Source of the DNA: JBDGYW01 sp964580055
GTDB lineage: Bacteria; Gemmatimonadota; Gemmatimonadetes; Gemmatimonadales; GWC2-71-9
Direction of reading: 5' to 3'
NCBI GenBank assembly: GCA_964580055.1
Contig: CAZOJI010000009.1
Span: forward strand, 1 to 64,000
Length of the DNA stretch: 64,000 nucleotides
Shown: positions 52,890 to 62,034 of the stretch, in pieces
How positions within the stretch are numbered: position 1 is the stretch's first letter
Layout: the number at the start of each line of letters is the position of its first letter
Notes under the pieces: model-generated
Databases searched by the model: none
Told to the model about the DNA's origin: nothing
Seen by the model: the letters and a program-made list of their open reading frames with translations, nothing else
Made by a program: the position numbers and the translations under genes

Positions 52890-53874
52890 GCGTCCCCGCA
52901 CAGGCCATCTCTGCAGCGACGAAGTCGCTGAGACGGCTTTCGGCTGCATCAATGGCAACCTTGATTGCATTCTTGACTGCGAATGCCGAGGAGCGTCCGT
53001 GACAGACCACAGAGACTCCTTTCACCCCCAGCAGCTGCGCTCCTCCCGTCTCCGTGTGGTCCAGCGTACCTCGGACTCCGGAGAGAACCTTCAGATCGAG
53101 CGAACCCTCCTCAGCTTCCCGTTCCAGGATGCTGAGGAACATTCTGGCAACCGATTCGGCGAACTTCAACACGACGTTCCCAACGAAGCCGTCGCAAACT
53201 ATTACGTCGCAGTCGCCATAGAGGATGTCCCCACCTTCTACGTTTCCTACAAAACGCAGACTGGGATCCTCTGCGAGCAATTCAAACGCGTCCCGAATCG
53301 CCTGACTGCCCTTCTCTTCCTCCTCACCGATATTGAGCAAACCGATTGCCGGATCTTCACGCCCCAGGACCGCCCGGGCGTACACCGCACCCAGATGCGC
53401 AAAGCCATGCAGTTCGCGCTGGCCGCAATCGATATTGGCGCCGGCATCGAGCAGAATCACCGACTTACCAGCCGTCGGAAAGACGGTGGCTATAGCCGGA
53501 CGCCGTATGCCGGGCGAAAGCCCGAGAATCAGCGTGCTGGCCGCCATCGTTGCGCCAGTATTGCCAGCCGATACAAACGCGTCTGCCGCTCCCTTCTTCT
53601 GCAGCTCGAGGCCGACTCGAATCGATGATTCGCGCTTGCCTCTCACTGCCGCCAGGGGCTTCTCGTTCATCTCGACCGTCTCGGGCGCATCAACCACCGT
53701 GAGACTCGATGGCGCCTTACCGTGCTCTTTCAACGAAGCAACAACATCTGCCTTGCGGCCTACGAGAATCACCTCAAATGAGCGAGGCAACTCGTCGAGC
53801 GCCGCCAAGGCCCCGGCGACTGGAACGCTTGGAGCCAGGTCTCCACCCATCGCATCTAGGGCGACTCTTATCAC
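52882..53874 (-). CDS. plsX: Phosphate acyltransferase PlsX
   Basis: 330 aa from GTG 53874, just after rpmF. RVALDAMGGDLAPSVPVAGAL is the family entry; FVSAGNTGATMAASTLILG and VVCDGFVGNVVLKFAES are further blocks. It makes acyl-phosphate from acyl-ACP for PlsY, encoded on the other arm at 25.8 kb. The rpmF-plsX-fabH-fabD-fabG-acpP-fabF order is widespread. Confidence 0.94.
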   Translation of the reverse strand: MIRVALDAMGGDLAPSVPVAGALAALDELPRSFEVILVGRKADVVASLKEHGKAPSSLTVVDAPETVEMNEKPLAAVRGKRESSIRVGLELQKKGAADAFVSAGNTGATMAASTLILGLSPGIRRPAIATVFPTAGKSVILLDAGANIDCGQRELHGFAHLGAVYARAVLGREDPAIGLLNIGEEEEKGSQAIRDAFELLAEDPSLRFVGNVEGGDILYGDCDVIVCDGFVGNVVLKFAESVARMFLSILEREAEEGSLDLKVLSGVRGTLDHTETGGAQLLGVKGVSVVCHGRSSAFAVKNAIKVAIDAAESRLSDFVAAEMACAGTHD

Positions 53875-53876
53875 TC

Positions 53877-54059
53877 TTAGGTGTCCTCGACTTCGATCCG
53901 CTTCTCGCCGCCATAGTAACCACAAGTGGGACAGACTCTATGCGGGCGCCTCGGGTCACCGCAACGCTCGCATGGTTGCACGGCCACGGCGGGCGCATGA
54001 TAGTGGGTCCGGCGCTTGCGTCTCCGGCTCTTCGAGGTTCTCCGTTTCGGTACAGCCAT
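53877..54059 (-). CDS. rpmF: 50S ribosomal protein L32
   Basis: 60 aa, basic. AVPKRRTSKSRRRKRRTH is the L32 start, and two CxxC pairs (CERCGD, CPTCGYY) form a zinc ribbon, the zinc-binding form of L32. It sits between yceD and plsX as in many bacteria. Confidence 0.97.
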   Translation of the reverse strand: MAVPKRRTSKSRRRKRRTHYHAPAVAVQPCERCGDPRRPHRVCPTCGYYGGEKRIEVEDT

Positions 54060-54062
54060 CTC

Positions 54063-54581
54063 TCATTCCCTTCCTTCTCTGTCCAGGTCCGACCTCAGTG
54101 CCTCGAGGGCGGCCCAGCGTGGGTCCGGCTCCTTCTCGCATCTGCAGGATCCCGAGTTCAAATCGGTGCCGCACGCGGCACATATTCCTCTGCAGTCGTC
54201 GCTGCATAGTACGTAGTCAGGCACGGAGAGTATGAGTTCCTCCCGCACAGCAACGCCGGGATCGATCTCCATCGCCTTTGGCGGTATGACGTAGACAGCC
54301 GGATCATCAGCGCTCTCGTCTTCCGTGAACAAAACCTCCAACGGTTGAGACACATCGACGGACACAGACGCCAAGCAGCGGCGACATGAGCAAACAACCT
54401 GTGTTTCCAACCGGCCATGCCAGAAGTACCGCCCGCCACCCGCTTCCATGAGTCGTCCACTCAGCCGTACATCCTGTGACAACTGGAATCCCAGGTCCTC
54501 GAACAACGAATCGTTCGCACTCGCCGTCTGGGCCATGTCGATGGGCCCACGGCGTAGTGCGCCTAGGTCAATCGGCAACAT
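54063..54581 (-). CDS. yceD: YceD/DUF177 family protein
   Basis: 172 aa. VVCSCRRCLASVSVDVSQPLEVLF (about residues 62-85) is the DUF177 Cys-x2-Cys hallmark. LCSDDCRGICAACGTDLNSGSC is the C-terminal cysteine block. The protein is linked to 23S rRNA metabolism and is nearly always encoded before rpmF, as here (3-base gap). Its exact activity is unknown. Confidence 0.9.
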   Translation of the reverse strand: MLPIDLGALRRGPIDMAQTASANDSLFEDLGFQLSQDVRLSGRLMEAGGGRYFWHGRLETQVVCSCRRCLASVSVDVSQPLEVLFTEDESADDPAVYVIPPKAMEIDPGVAVREELILSVPDYVLCSDDCRGICAACGTDLNSGSCRCEKEPDPRWAALEALRSDLDREGRE

Positions 54582-54627
54582 AGCCGATAAATCTATCTGA
54601 ATCCTGGGCCGCAGGTCAACGAATCAT

Positions 54628-55050
54628 TCAGGACGATAGTCGTTTCAGTTCACCGGCAGAAAAGAAGAATGCGGTTTCTAGTGCGGCATTGGCGGTGGAG
54701 TCGGACGCATGGATAGCGTTGCGTTCCTTTGATTGGGCGTACACCTTGCGGATCGTCCCGTCGGCCGCTTCGGCCGGGTCAGTAGCCCCTACGACTTCGC
54801 GCAGATAATCCACTGCTCTTTCGTGTTCGAGAACCAGCGGCATGCACGGTCCAGAAGTCATGTACTCTACAAGGGAACCATAGAACGGACGTTCCCTGTG
54901 GACCTCATAGAAGGCTTCGGCCTCGACTCGCGTCAGCAGTGTCATGCGGGCGGCGCGGATTCTGAAACCGGCTAATTCGAGATGCGCCAGGATCTTGCCG
55001 GTCAGATTGGAACCGACCGCATCCGGTTTGATTATCGCCAGCGTCTGCAT
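54628..55050 (-). CDS. ndk: Nucleoside diphosphate kinase
   Basis: 140 aa from ATG 55050; the longer frame to 55233 has no family likeness. TLAIIKPDAVG is the NDK entry; RNAIHASDSTANAALETAFFF contains the phosphorylated histidine. It equilibrates nucleoside triphosphates. It stands alone between yceD and the EIIA-CBS gene with a 112-base gap upstream. Confidence 0.96.
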   Translation of the reverse strand: MQTLAIIKPDAVGSNLTGKILAHLELAGFRIRAARMTLLTRVEAEAFYEVHRERPFYGSLVEYMTSGPCMPLVLEHERAVDYLREVVGATDPAEAADGTIRKVYAQSKERNAIHASDSTANAALETAFFFSAGELKRLSS

Positions 55051-55162
55051 TCTTCCCCCGTTCGGCTGTGGTGTCTCATCTGCGGCTCCCGACGCTGAGG
55101 TAATAGATGCAACCAAAAACCAGCCCAGCTCTTCTTGGTTCCCCATTTGATGCCATTCCAGC

Positions 55163-56062
55163 TCAACGCCCGAAGAGACAGCGGACCATATCTCCGCGGG
55201 TGAGGAATCCGACCAGGCGACCCTCACGAACAACCGGAAAACGATCGACGTTCCTGCTCAGCATCATGGTAGCCACCTCACCGATAGTCTGATCCTCCGA
55301 GATGCAGAGCACGCTTCGATCCATGACCTTTCTCACCTCGAGTTCGTTCGGGTCCTCGTTCTCGACGGTTTTCTTGCTTTTCTCCGGTGACTCTTCTCCG
55401 GTCATGCGTTTCACGTACATTGGCAATAGATGGCGGAGTAGCTGGTGTTGACCCACCATCCCGAGCACCTCGCCCGTGTCGGAGATAACAGGAAGTGACG
55501 GAATGCTCGCAGTAGCCATGAGTCGAGCGGCTTCGCCGAGCTTGGTGTCGGGTTTGACGTACACGCGGCGATGTACCATTACGTCCCGAACAGCCAAATA
55601 ATCCCGGAGCTCGATGTCAGTCAGCATGCTGATGTTGAGTACCTCTTCGGCCTTCTCCGCCGCCAACAGCTTCTCTACCACCTCTTCGCGTCCCAGAGCA
55701 TGTGAGAACGCACTCACGGCTCGGAGAAAACGCGAGGTCTCCTGCGGAGGCGCCGTTACCAACAGCACGATTCGGGCTCGTTTGCTGGGATCGTGCTCAC
55801 GGTGCAAAGGCTCTGGTGCCACCCCCAAAGCAACGGTGAGACTGGGTACGGCATCCGTTCTGAAGTAGAGAACAAAAGCCTGCCGGACCGTGACCACATC
55901 GGTTGGGAGCGTATCACCTACCAGTGCATCGAAGCGCTCGGGGTCACTTACCGAACCAGCTGCTTGCATAGCCGCGACGAGCTCGGCGATTGCGTCCCTC
56001 AGCGTCTCTCCCCCGATCGGAACCAGTATCCGATCGGGAGAGAGAAGATCGAGTAGCTTCAC
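55163..56062 (-). CDS. Degenerate EIIA-like domain fused to a CBS pair
   Basis: 299 aa. Residues 1-145 follow the fold of PTS EIIA type 2 (LRDAIAELVAAMQAAG, RARIVLLVTAPPQETSRFLRAVSAFSHAL, EKAEEVLNI), but the phosphorylatable His expected in an IPHG loop is replaced (TDVVTVRQAF). Two CBS domains follow (about 158-215: VRDVMVHRRVYVKPDTKLGEAARLM; about 240-299: VRKVMDRSVLCISEDQTIGEVATMML). Likely an adenylate- or small-molecule-sensing regulator. The partner is not known. It lies 4 bases after sucD. Confidence 0.75.
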   Translation of the reverse strand: MKLLDLLSPDRILVPIGGETLRDAIAELVAAMQAAGSVSDPERFDALVGDTLPTDVVTVRQAFVLYFRTDAVPSLTVALGVAPEPLHREHDPSKRARIVLLVTAPPQETSRFLRAVSAFSHALGREEVVEKLLAAEKAEEVLNISMLTDIELRDYLAVRDVMVHRRVYVKPDTKLGEAARLMATASIPSLPVISDTGEVLGMVGQHQLLRHLLPMYVKRMTGEESPEKSKKTVENEDPNELEVRKVMDRSVLCISEDQTIGEVATMMLSRNVDRFPVVREGRLVGFLTRGDMVRCLFGR

Positions 56063-56066
56063 GTGC

Positions 56067-56936
56067 CTAGAGTTTCTCCTCTAGCAACTGCACAACCTCG
56101 GCGGGACGTTTCATTACACCGATCCCCGCTGCTGAAAGGGCTTCCATTTTCTCTGCCGCCGTACCGGCCGATCCGGAAATGATCGCCCCGGCGTGGCCCA
56201 TTCTTCGGCCCGGAGGAGCAGTCTGGCCTGCTATGAAGCTCACCACCGGTTTGGTCACGTTCTGTTTGATGAATTCGGCAGCTTCCTGCTCTGCGGTTCC
56301 GCCGATCTCACCGATCATCACAATGGACTCGGTTTCCGGATCGGCCTGGAAAGCGCTGAGGCAGTCGATGAAGTTCGTGCCGATAATCGGGTCACCACCA
56401 ATTCCCATACACGTGGATTGGCCGTGGCCGGCACGGGTCAACTGGTGGATAATCTCGTATGTCAGCGTGCCGCTACGCGATACCACACCCACACTGCCTT
56501 CTGTGCAAATCACGCCTGGCACGATGCCGACCTTCGACTTCCCCGGAGAAATTGCGCCCGGGCAGTTCGGGCCTATCAAACGTACCCCGCGATCGCGCAC
56601 GAACGGTACGACACCGGTCATGTCCAGCACCGGTACTCCCTCGGTAATGCACACTATCAACGAAATGCCAGCGTCGGCCGCTTCGTATACGGCGTCAGCA
56701 GCGAACCGTGCGGGCACGAATATCACCGAGGTGTTCGCACCTGTCTCCTCGACGGCATCGGCAACGGTGTTGAAGATCGGGACCGTACCCTCGAAGGTCT
56801 GGCCGCCTTTGCCTGGCGTTACTCCGGCGACTACTCGTGTGCCGTAATCGATTGCCTGTTTGGTGTGAAAGGAACCGTCACGTCCCGTGATCCCCTGCAC
56901 CACTAACTTGGTGTTTTTATCGATGAATATGCTCAC
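56067..56936 (-). CDS. sucD: Succinyl-CoA synthetase alpha subunit
   Basis: 289 aa. KLVVQGITGRDGSFHTKQAIDYGT is the CoA-binding entry; GPNCPGAISPGKSKVGIVPG and GGDPIIGTNFIDCL follow, and GHAGAIISG holds the phosphohistidine. It makes succinyl-CoA and ATP/GTP with SucC in the TCA cycle. It overlaps sucC by an ATGA. Confidence 0.96.
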   Translation of the reverse strand: MSIFIDKNTKLVVQGITGRDGSFHTKQAIDYGTRVVAGVTPGKGGQTFEGTVPIFNTVADAVEETGANTSVIFVPARFAADAVYEAADAGISLIVCITEGVPVLDMTGVVPFVRDRGVRLIGPNCPGAISPGKSKVGIVPGVICTEGSVGVVSRSGTLTYEIIHQLTRAGHGQSTCMGIGGDPIIGTNFIDCLSAFQADPETESIVMIGEIGGTAEQEAAEFIKQNVTKPVVSFIAGQTAPPGRRMGHAGAIISGSAGTAAEKMEALSAAGIGVMKRPAEVVQLLEEKL

Positions 56937-58072
56937 GCTGCCTCCTGCGCGAGTTTGACGGCCTGCTGAACCGCCTCGTCCATGTCTGTTAGAGCTTCGA
57001 AACCGGCGCCCTTGAGAATCTCCAACGCTATCTCCTCGTTCGTACCCGTTAACCTGATCACGATCGGCAGGTCGACATCAATCTCCTTCAAAGCTGTAAC
57101 AATGCCGTTTGCGACGTCGTCGCAGCGCGTGATGCCGCCGAATATGTTGAAGAGAATCGCCTTAACGTTCTTGTCACTAGTGATGATCTTCATCGCAGTG
57201 ACCACCTTCTCCGGATTGGAGCTGCCCCCAATATCCAGAAAGTTTGCGGGCTCACCGCCAAAGTACTTCACCACATCCATAGTCGCCATCGCCAAGCCGG
57301 CTCCGTTCACGCAGCAACCCACATTCCCATCGAGCTTGATGTACGACAGTCCCGCTTCGCGTGCGTCAATCTCGGACTGGACCTCGGCGGATTTATCTCT
57401 CAGCTTCTCGATCTCCGGCTTGCGCTCCAGCTCGTTGTCGTCCACAACGAGCTTGGCGTCCAACGCGACGACCTCGCCGTCGGCAGTGGTGACCAGCGGA
57501 TTGATCTCGACAAGCGACGCTCCGGCATTCATGAATGCGTCGAAAAGCTGGCCCATGATAGTGGCTGCCTGGCGTACCTGTTTCACGTCGTCGTAGAGCT
57601 TAAACGCCAACCCCATGGCTTGGTGAGGAAGCAGTCCCATGTGCGGGTCGATCGATTGTCTGAAGATCTTCTCCGGTGTCTTTGCGGCGACCTCCTCAAT
57701 GTCTACGCCACCGGCCGGGCTCACCATCATCACCGCTCGCTCTGACGCGCGATCCACGATTACGCCGACGTAGCTCTCGGTTGCGATGTCAACTGCCGGG
57801 ACAACGAGGACCTTCTCCACCGGCAAACCCTTGATCTCCATACCGAGAATCGACTCCGCGTGCGACCGGGCCTCCGCAGGATCCTTTGCCAGCTTCACTC
57901 CGCCGGCCTTACCGCGACCGCCTGCATGGACCTGGGCCTTCACCACGGTAGCGGTGCCCAGCCGTTTTGCAATGGCTTCGACCTCCTCAGGACTGGCCGC
58001 GACATCCCCGTCCGGCACAGGTACCCCTGCGTTCCGGAGTAGCTCGCGCGCCTGATATTCGTGCAAGTTCAC
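56933..58072 (-). CDS. sucC: Succinyl-CoA synthetase beta subunit
   Basis: 379 aa from GTG 58072, one base after the arcC stop; the N-terminus NLHEYQARELLRNAGVPVP matches the family. ATP-grasp motifs VKAQVHAGGRGKAGGVKL and SLVEINPLVTT (metal ligands) are present, and FNIFGGITRCDDVANG contacts CoA. It is the nucleotide-binding half of the enzyme with SucD. Confidence 0.95.
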   Translation of the reverse strand: MNLHEYQARELLRNAGVPVPDGDVAASPEEVEAIAKRLGTATVVKAQVHAGGRGKAGGVKLAKDPAEARSHAESILGMEIKGLPVEKVLVVPAVDIATESYVGVIVDRASERAVMMVSPAGGVDIEEVAAKTPEKIFRQSIDPHMGLLPHQAMGLAFKLYDDVKQVRQAATIMGQLFDAFMNAGASLVEINPLVTTADGEVVALDAKLVVDDNELERKPEIEKLRDKSAEVQSEIDAREAGLSYIKLDGNVGCCVNGAGLAMATMDVVKYFGGEPANFLDIGGSSNPEKVVTAMKIITSDKNVKAILFNIFGGITRCDDVANGIVTALKEIDVDLPIVIRLTGTNEEIALEILKGAGFEALTDMDEAVQQAVKLAQEAA

Positions 58073-58073
58073 T

Positions 58074-59027
58074 TCAGCTCTCCCTTGTGATCGTAGTTCC
58101 AGTCTCGCCTCGGATGGCATCCAATCCACGTGCCAAGTCCGCAATAATGGCGCGTCCCCCCCCTCCCCTCACAAAACTCAATCCTGCTTCAACTTTGGGC
58201 CTCATGCTTCCCATTCCCAGTTCCCCTTCTGCTATCAATTGTGCTGCTTCGTCCATTGTCAGACGATCAAGCCGTTCACTCTTGTCGGTGCCCCACCCAC
58301 GATAGACCCCGTCGACATCGGTGAGAATCAACAGGATTTCTGCCTCGAGGGCACTTCCGATTATTGCTGCTGTACGATCCTTGTCAACCACGGCATCAAT
58401 CCCTTCCCAGCCGGCGTCCGCATCCCAATACACTGGAGGCCCTCCTCCTCCAGCGGCAACGACTATCTTCCCGCCATCCACGAGCTGCTTTACTGCCGCC
58501 ACTTCGACTATGCCCGTAGGCCCAGGGCTCGGCACCACCCTTCTAATCCGTTTGGCCCCATCTCGACCTGTGACTATGCCGCGGCGCTCTAGCTTCTCAG
58601 CCGACTCGGGACGCAACTCGTGGCCGATTGGTTTTGTCGGTTCTGACAGTCCCGGATCTTCATTGCTCACCACGGTTTGTGTTATGACAGTGAGGACCTC
58701 GCGGTCAATGCCGGCCTTTGCCAGGACGTTCTGCAGCGATTGCTGAATCATGTAGCCGATCCAACCTGCGGTGGCGGCCACGAGCACCCCGAGTGGCAAT
58801 GGAGTCACCGTGTCGATCGCTAGCTCATTGCGAACGAGTTCGTCGCCGACCTGAGGTCCATTGCCGTGCACCAGGGCAATGCGCCAACCTTCCGCAGCCA
58901 ACGCGACAACGACTCCCAAAGACTGGCGCGTGTGGTGAAACTGATCGTGTATGTCCGCTCGCTTGCCTGCAGGAGAAAGTGCGTTGCCGCCCAAAGCTAC
59001 GACAATCGTGCCGGGATAGTTACTCAT
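58074..59027 (-). CDS. arcC: Carbamate kinase
   Basis: 317 aa, amino-acid-kinase fold. TIVVALGGNALSPAGKRAD is the phosphate loop; VHGNGPQVGDELVRNELA, PVYWDADAGWEGIDAVVDKDR and ILTDVDGVYRGWGTDKSERL are carbamate-kinase blocks. It interconverts carbamoyl phosphate plus ADP with ATP, usually in arginine, agmatine or allantoin breakdown. No arcA or arcB is nearby; it sits instead directly before sucC, which is unusual. Confidence 0.9.
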   Translation of the reverse strand: MSNYPGTIVVALGGNALSPAGKRADIHDQFHHTRQSLGVVVALAAEGWRIALVHGNGPQVGDELVRNELAIDTVTPLPLGVLVAATAGWIGYMIQQSLQNVLAKAGIDREVLTVITQTVVSNEDPGLSEPTKPIGHELRPESAEKLERRGIVTGRDGAKRIRRVVPSPGPTGIVEVAAVKQLVDGGKIVVAAGGGGPPVYWDADAGWEGIDAVVDKDRTAAIIGSALEAEILLILTDVDGVYRGWGTDKSERLDRLTMDEAAQLIAEGELGMGSMRPKVEAGLSFVRGGGGRAIIADLARGLDAIRGETGTTITRES

Positions 59028-59096
59028 CCGTTACCTCCGAAGCAGCATGGAGGCGTCGGACCGGCTATGAGTGAGGCAACTCTACCAGTCATCCCC

Positions 59097-60473
59097 TCAG
59101 TCGATTTCCACGCCGTGTTCGCGCAGCCAGGCCTCGACCTCGCCACGGTACGTTGCTAGTGATTCTTGGGAGGTAGCCTCGAAACGCATCACGAGCACAG
59201 GTTGCGTGTTTGAAGATCGAATCAATCCCCAACCGTTCGGGAACTTGATCCGGATTCCGTCCAGAGTCAGAGCTTCGTATTTGTTAGAAAAGTAATCGGC
59301 GGCTTCTCGCACTATCGCAACCTTCCGCTCTTCCGGACACGCGACCCTGATCTCCGGCGTAGCGAAGGTCTTTGGGAGGTCGGCAAACAGTTTTGAGAGC
59401 GGCCCACCCTTCCGTGCCACGTATGCTGTCAGCCGTGCCGCAGCAAAAATGGCATCGTCGAACCCGTAATAATCTCCAGCGAAGAACATGTGGCCGCTCA
59501 TCTCGCCTGCCATCGGCGCGTTCATCTCGGCCATCTTTGCCTTGATCAGCGAATGACCGGTCTTCCATATGACCGGTTTTAGTTCTGCTTCTTCGAGCTT
59601 CTCGGCGAGCACCTCCGAGCACTTGACGTCAAAGATGAACGGACTGCCCTTGTAGCCTCTATCCACCAGGTCCCGGCCGAACAGAATCAGGAGTTGGTCA
59701 CCGTAGACTATCTTCCCGTTCTCATCGACGGCGCCAATGCGGTCACCATCGCCGTCGAATGCCACTCCAAACTGCGCACCGGTCCGGCGAACGGCCTCCT
59801 GGAGATCGGTGAGGTTTTCTGCGACAGTCGGATCCGGATGATGGTTGGGGAACGTACCGTCGGAGTCGCAAAAGAGGGGAACGACATCAGCTCCGATGCG
59901 CGACAAGATCGACTCCGCGCACAAACTCGCGACGCCATTTCCGCAGTCCACCACTATCTTGACCGGCTGTGAGATTGGGCCGTTGCGCGATACTATGGCA
60001 TCGGCATAGCGGCGCAGCACGGATTCGTCACCTTCGATCGTCCCCGGTCCAGAATCGAGCGCGTCCGTTTCGATGAGCTCCCGGAGGTGTTGTATCGCAT
60101 CTCCGTACAGCGTCTCACCTGCAATCAGCATCTTGAAACCGTTGAACTCGGGAGGATTATGAGATCCTGTGACCTGGACACCCCCGTCGACGTCCAACTC
60201 CTCAACGGCTAGATAGAGGGCCGGCGTGGGTAGCACCCCGACGTCCACGGCGGTGCCGCCGGCCGCCGCGATCCCGTCGCGCACTGCACGCGAAAGGAGG
60301 TCCCCGGAAGGACGGTTGTCATATCCAACCGCAACCCTCGGGTCGCGGTTCAGCTTGGCGCGCCCCACGGTTGTGACTGCTCTGCCGATCGCGTGCGCTA
60401 CCGGCGGAGTCAACTCGTCACCGACGATTCCGCGAATGTCATACTCTCGAAAGATCACTGCCGGTACGTCCAT
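59097..60473 (-). CDS. Phosphomannomutase/phosphoglucomutase
   Basis: 458 aa from ATG 60473; an upstream extension to 60635 covers the nuoN end and is not conserved. Catalytic serine loop VQVTGSHNPPEFNGFKM, metal loop FDGDGDRIG, sugar loop GEMSGHMFFAG and phosphate loop RSSNTQPVLVMRFEA. ManB/AlgC type. It supplies mannose-1-P or glucose-1-P for surface glycans, a fit with the glycosyltransferases at 32-39 kb. Confidence 0.92.
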   Translation of the reverse strand: MDVPAVIFREYDIRGIVGDELTPPVAHAIGRAVTTVGRAKLNRDPRVAVGYDNRPSGDLLSRAVRDGIAAAGGTAVDVGVLPTPALYLAVEELDVDGGVQVTGSHNPPEFNGFKMLIAGETLYGDAIQHLRELIETDALDSGPGTIEGDESVLRRYADAIVSRNGPISQPVKIVVDCGNGVASLCAESILSRIGADVVPLFCDSDGTFPNHHPDPTVAENLTDLQEAVRRTGAQFGVAFDGDGDRIGAVDENGKIVYGDQLLILFGRDLVDRGYKGSPFIFDVKCSEVLAEKLEEAELKPVIWKTGHSLIKAKMAEMNAPMAGEMSGHMFFAGDYYGFDDAIFAAARLTAYVARKGGPLSKLFADLPKTFATPEIRVACPEERKVAIVREAADYFSNKYEALTLDGIRIKFPNGWGLIRSSNTQPVLVMRFEATSQESLATYRGEVEAWLREHGVEID

Positions 60474-60522
60474 TCCTACCCCTGAGAGATTAGCTGCGTT
60501 GACCGCCTGCGCGGCGAAACGA

Positions 60523-62034
60523 TCAGTCCGTGAAGACCTGCGTCGGAGCGGGTTGAAGGCCTTCCGCACCGTCTCTCGCGAGATCCATGGCACGGTTTGG
60601 CCAAACGCCGAACAGCAACAGGAGTACAGCGACAAGAGCGACGACCAATCGGGCGGGGCCTACGAGACTCACGTTTCGGTGAGCGTCTTCGGATGTCGCC
60701 GGCTTCATGTACATCACCATGACAACTGGCAGATAGAAACCTGCAGACACGACACTTGCCAGCACGAGGACGACGGCAAGCGACAGTTGGTCGGATTGGA
60801 CAATGGCTGAGAGTATGTACCACTTGCCGATAAACCCGGCTGTACCCGGGAAACCGAGCAAGGAAAGCATGAACACCGTCATTGCAAACGCCAGCCAAGG
60901 ACGCTGCGCCGCAAGGCCGCTCAGATCGTCGATGCGCACTTCCCGCTCGCCATCTCTTCCTGCGGCCGCGAGAACGGCAAAAGCTCCAACCGTCATCAAC
61001 GTATAAGCCGTGATGTAGAACAGGAACGCGGCCGCACCCATTTCGCCGCCGCTCGTCACCGCGACCAGCAGATAGCCGGCGTGACCTATGGAACTGTAGG
61101 CCAGCATACGTTTCAACTGCGTCTGTGCAAGTGCAATGAGATTGCCGCCGAACATGGTTATGACGGCGAGCCACCAAATCACTGTCTGCCACGCGATGTC
61201 ACTGGCCCCGAGAGCGTGTACGAGAATTCGAATCAGTGCTGCGAATGCTGCCGCCTTCACGGCAGTGGCCATGTATGCCGTTACCGGGGTGGGGGCACCG
61301 TCATAAACATCTGGAGCCCACATGTGAAACGGAACAGCGGCCACTTTGAAGCCAAAGCCAACGAGCAGCAACCCGATTCCGATCACCAGCATCATGTTGG
61401 ACTGAAGGCCGAGTTCCACGATCCGGAGATGTATGAAGGTCAGATTCGTAGTGCCTGTAGCACCGTAGATGAGAGCCACGCCGTAGAGGAAGAATCCTGA
61501 GGCAAAGGCTCCCAGCAGGAAGTACTTGATTGCGGATTCGGCGGCGAAAACGCTTCTCCGGTTGATGCCGGCCAGAGCGTAGACCGAAATGGACATCAAC
61601 TCCAATCCGACAAAAATCACAATCAGATCGGTTCCGCCGCCCATCACGAGCATGCCGACAGTAGCCAGAAGCAGCAATACGTAATATTCGGGGATCCAGA
61701 TCCGTTCTCTGCCCAGGTAACCGAGAGACAGCATTACCACGAGGATCGCGCTCAACAGGAATATCGAATCAACGGCATACCGGTATCCATCGAGGGCGAT
61801 CATAGTTGCCACTGTCTCTGATTGTGCGCCTCTTCCCCACAGCCAGAGTACGACGAGCAACGTGCTCGCGAGACCGAGCAGCGCCAGTTGGCCGGCGAGG
61901 CGTTGATCGGCATCGTCACGATGGCGCCATGCAGAGGCCACTAATATCACGAGCGCCCAGCCGGTAAGGACCATCTCGGGAAGTAGTGCAACCAACAGGC
62001 CGCCCGGGCTATTCAGATCGATCGTCAGTCCCAT
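60523..62034 (-). CDS. nuoN: NADH-quinone oxidoreductase subunit N
   Basis: 503 aa, about 14 membrane helices. GGTDLIVIFVGLELMSISVYALAG is the lysine/glutamate antiporter-like core; AVPFHMWAPDVYDGAPTPVTAYMAT is the conserved family loop. It is one of three proton-pumping antiporter-type subunits of complex I. It overlaps nuoM by 1 base (TAATG). Confidence 0.96.
   Translation of the reverse strand: MGLTIDLNSPGGLLVALLPEMVLTGWALVILVASAWRHRDDADQRLAGQLALLGLASTLLVVLWLWGRGAQSETVATMIALDGYRYAVDSIFLLSAILVVMLSLGYLGRERIWIPEYYVLLLLATVGMLVMGGGTDLIVIFVGLELMSISVYALAGINRRSVFAAESAIKYFLLGAFASGFFLYGVALIYGATGTTNLTFIHLRIVELGLQSNMMLVIGIGLLLVGFGFKVAAVPFHMWAPDVYDGAPTPVTAYMATAVKAAAFAALIRILVHALGASDIAWQTVIWWLAVITMFGGNLIALAQTQLKRMLAYSSIGHAGYLLVAVTSGGEMGAAAFLFYITAYTLMTVGAFAVLAAAGRDGEREVRIDDLSGLAAQRPWLAFAMTVFMLSLLGFPGTAGFIGKWYILSAIVQSDQLSLAVVLVLASVVSAGFYLPVVMVMYMKPATSEDAHRNVSLVGPARLVVALVAVLLLLFGVWPNRAMDLARDGAEGLQPAPTQVFTD

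Noticed and set aside
53333..54235. 300-codon open frame opposite plsX-rpmF-yceD
   Set aside because: Antisense of three well-supported genes.
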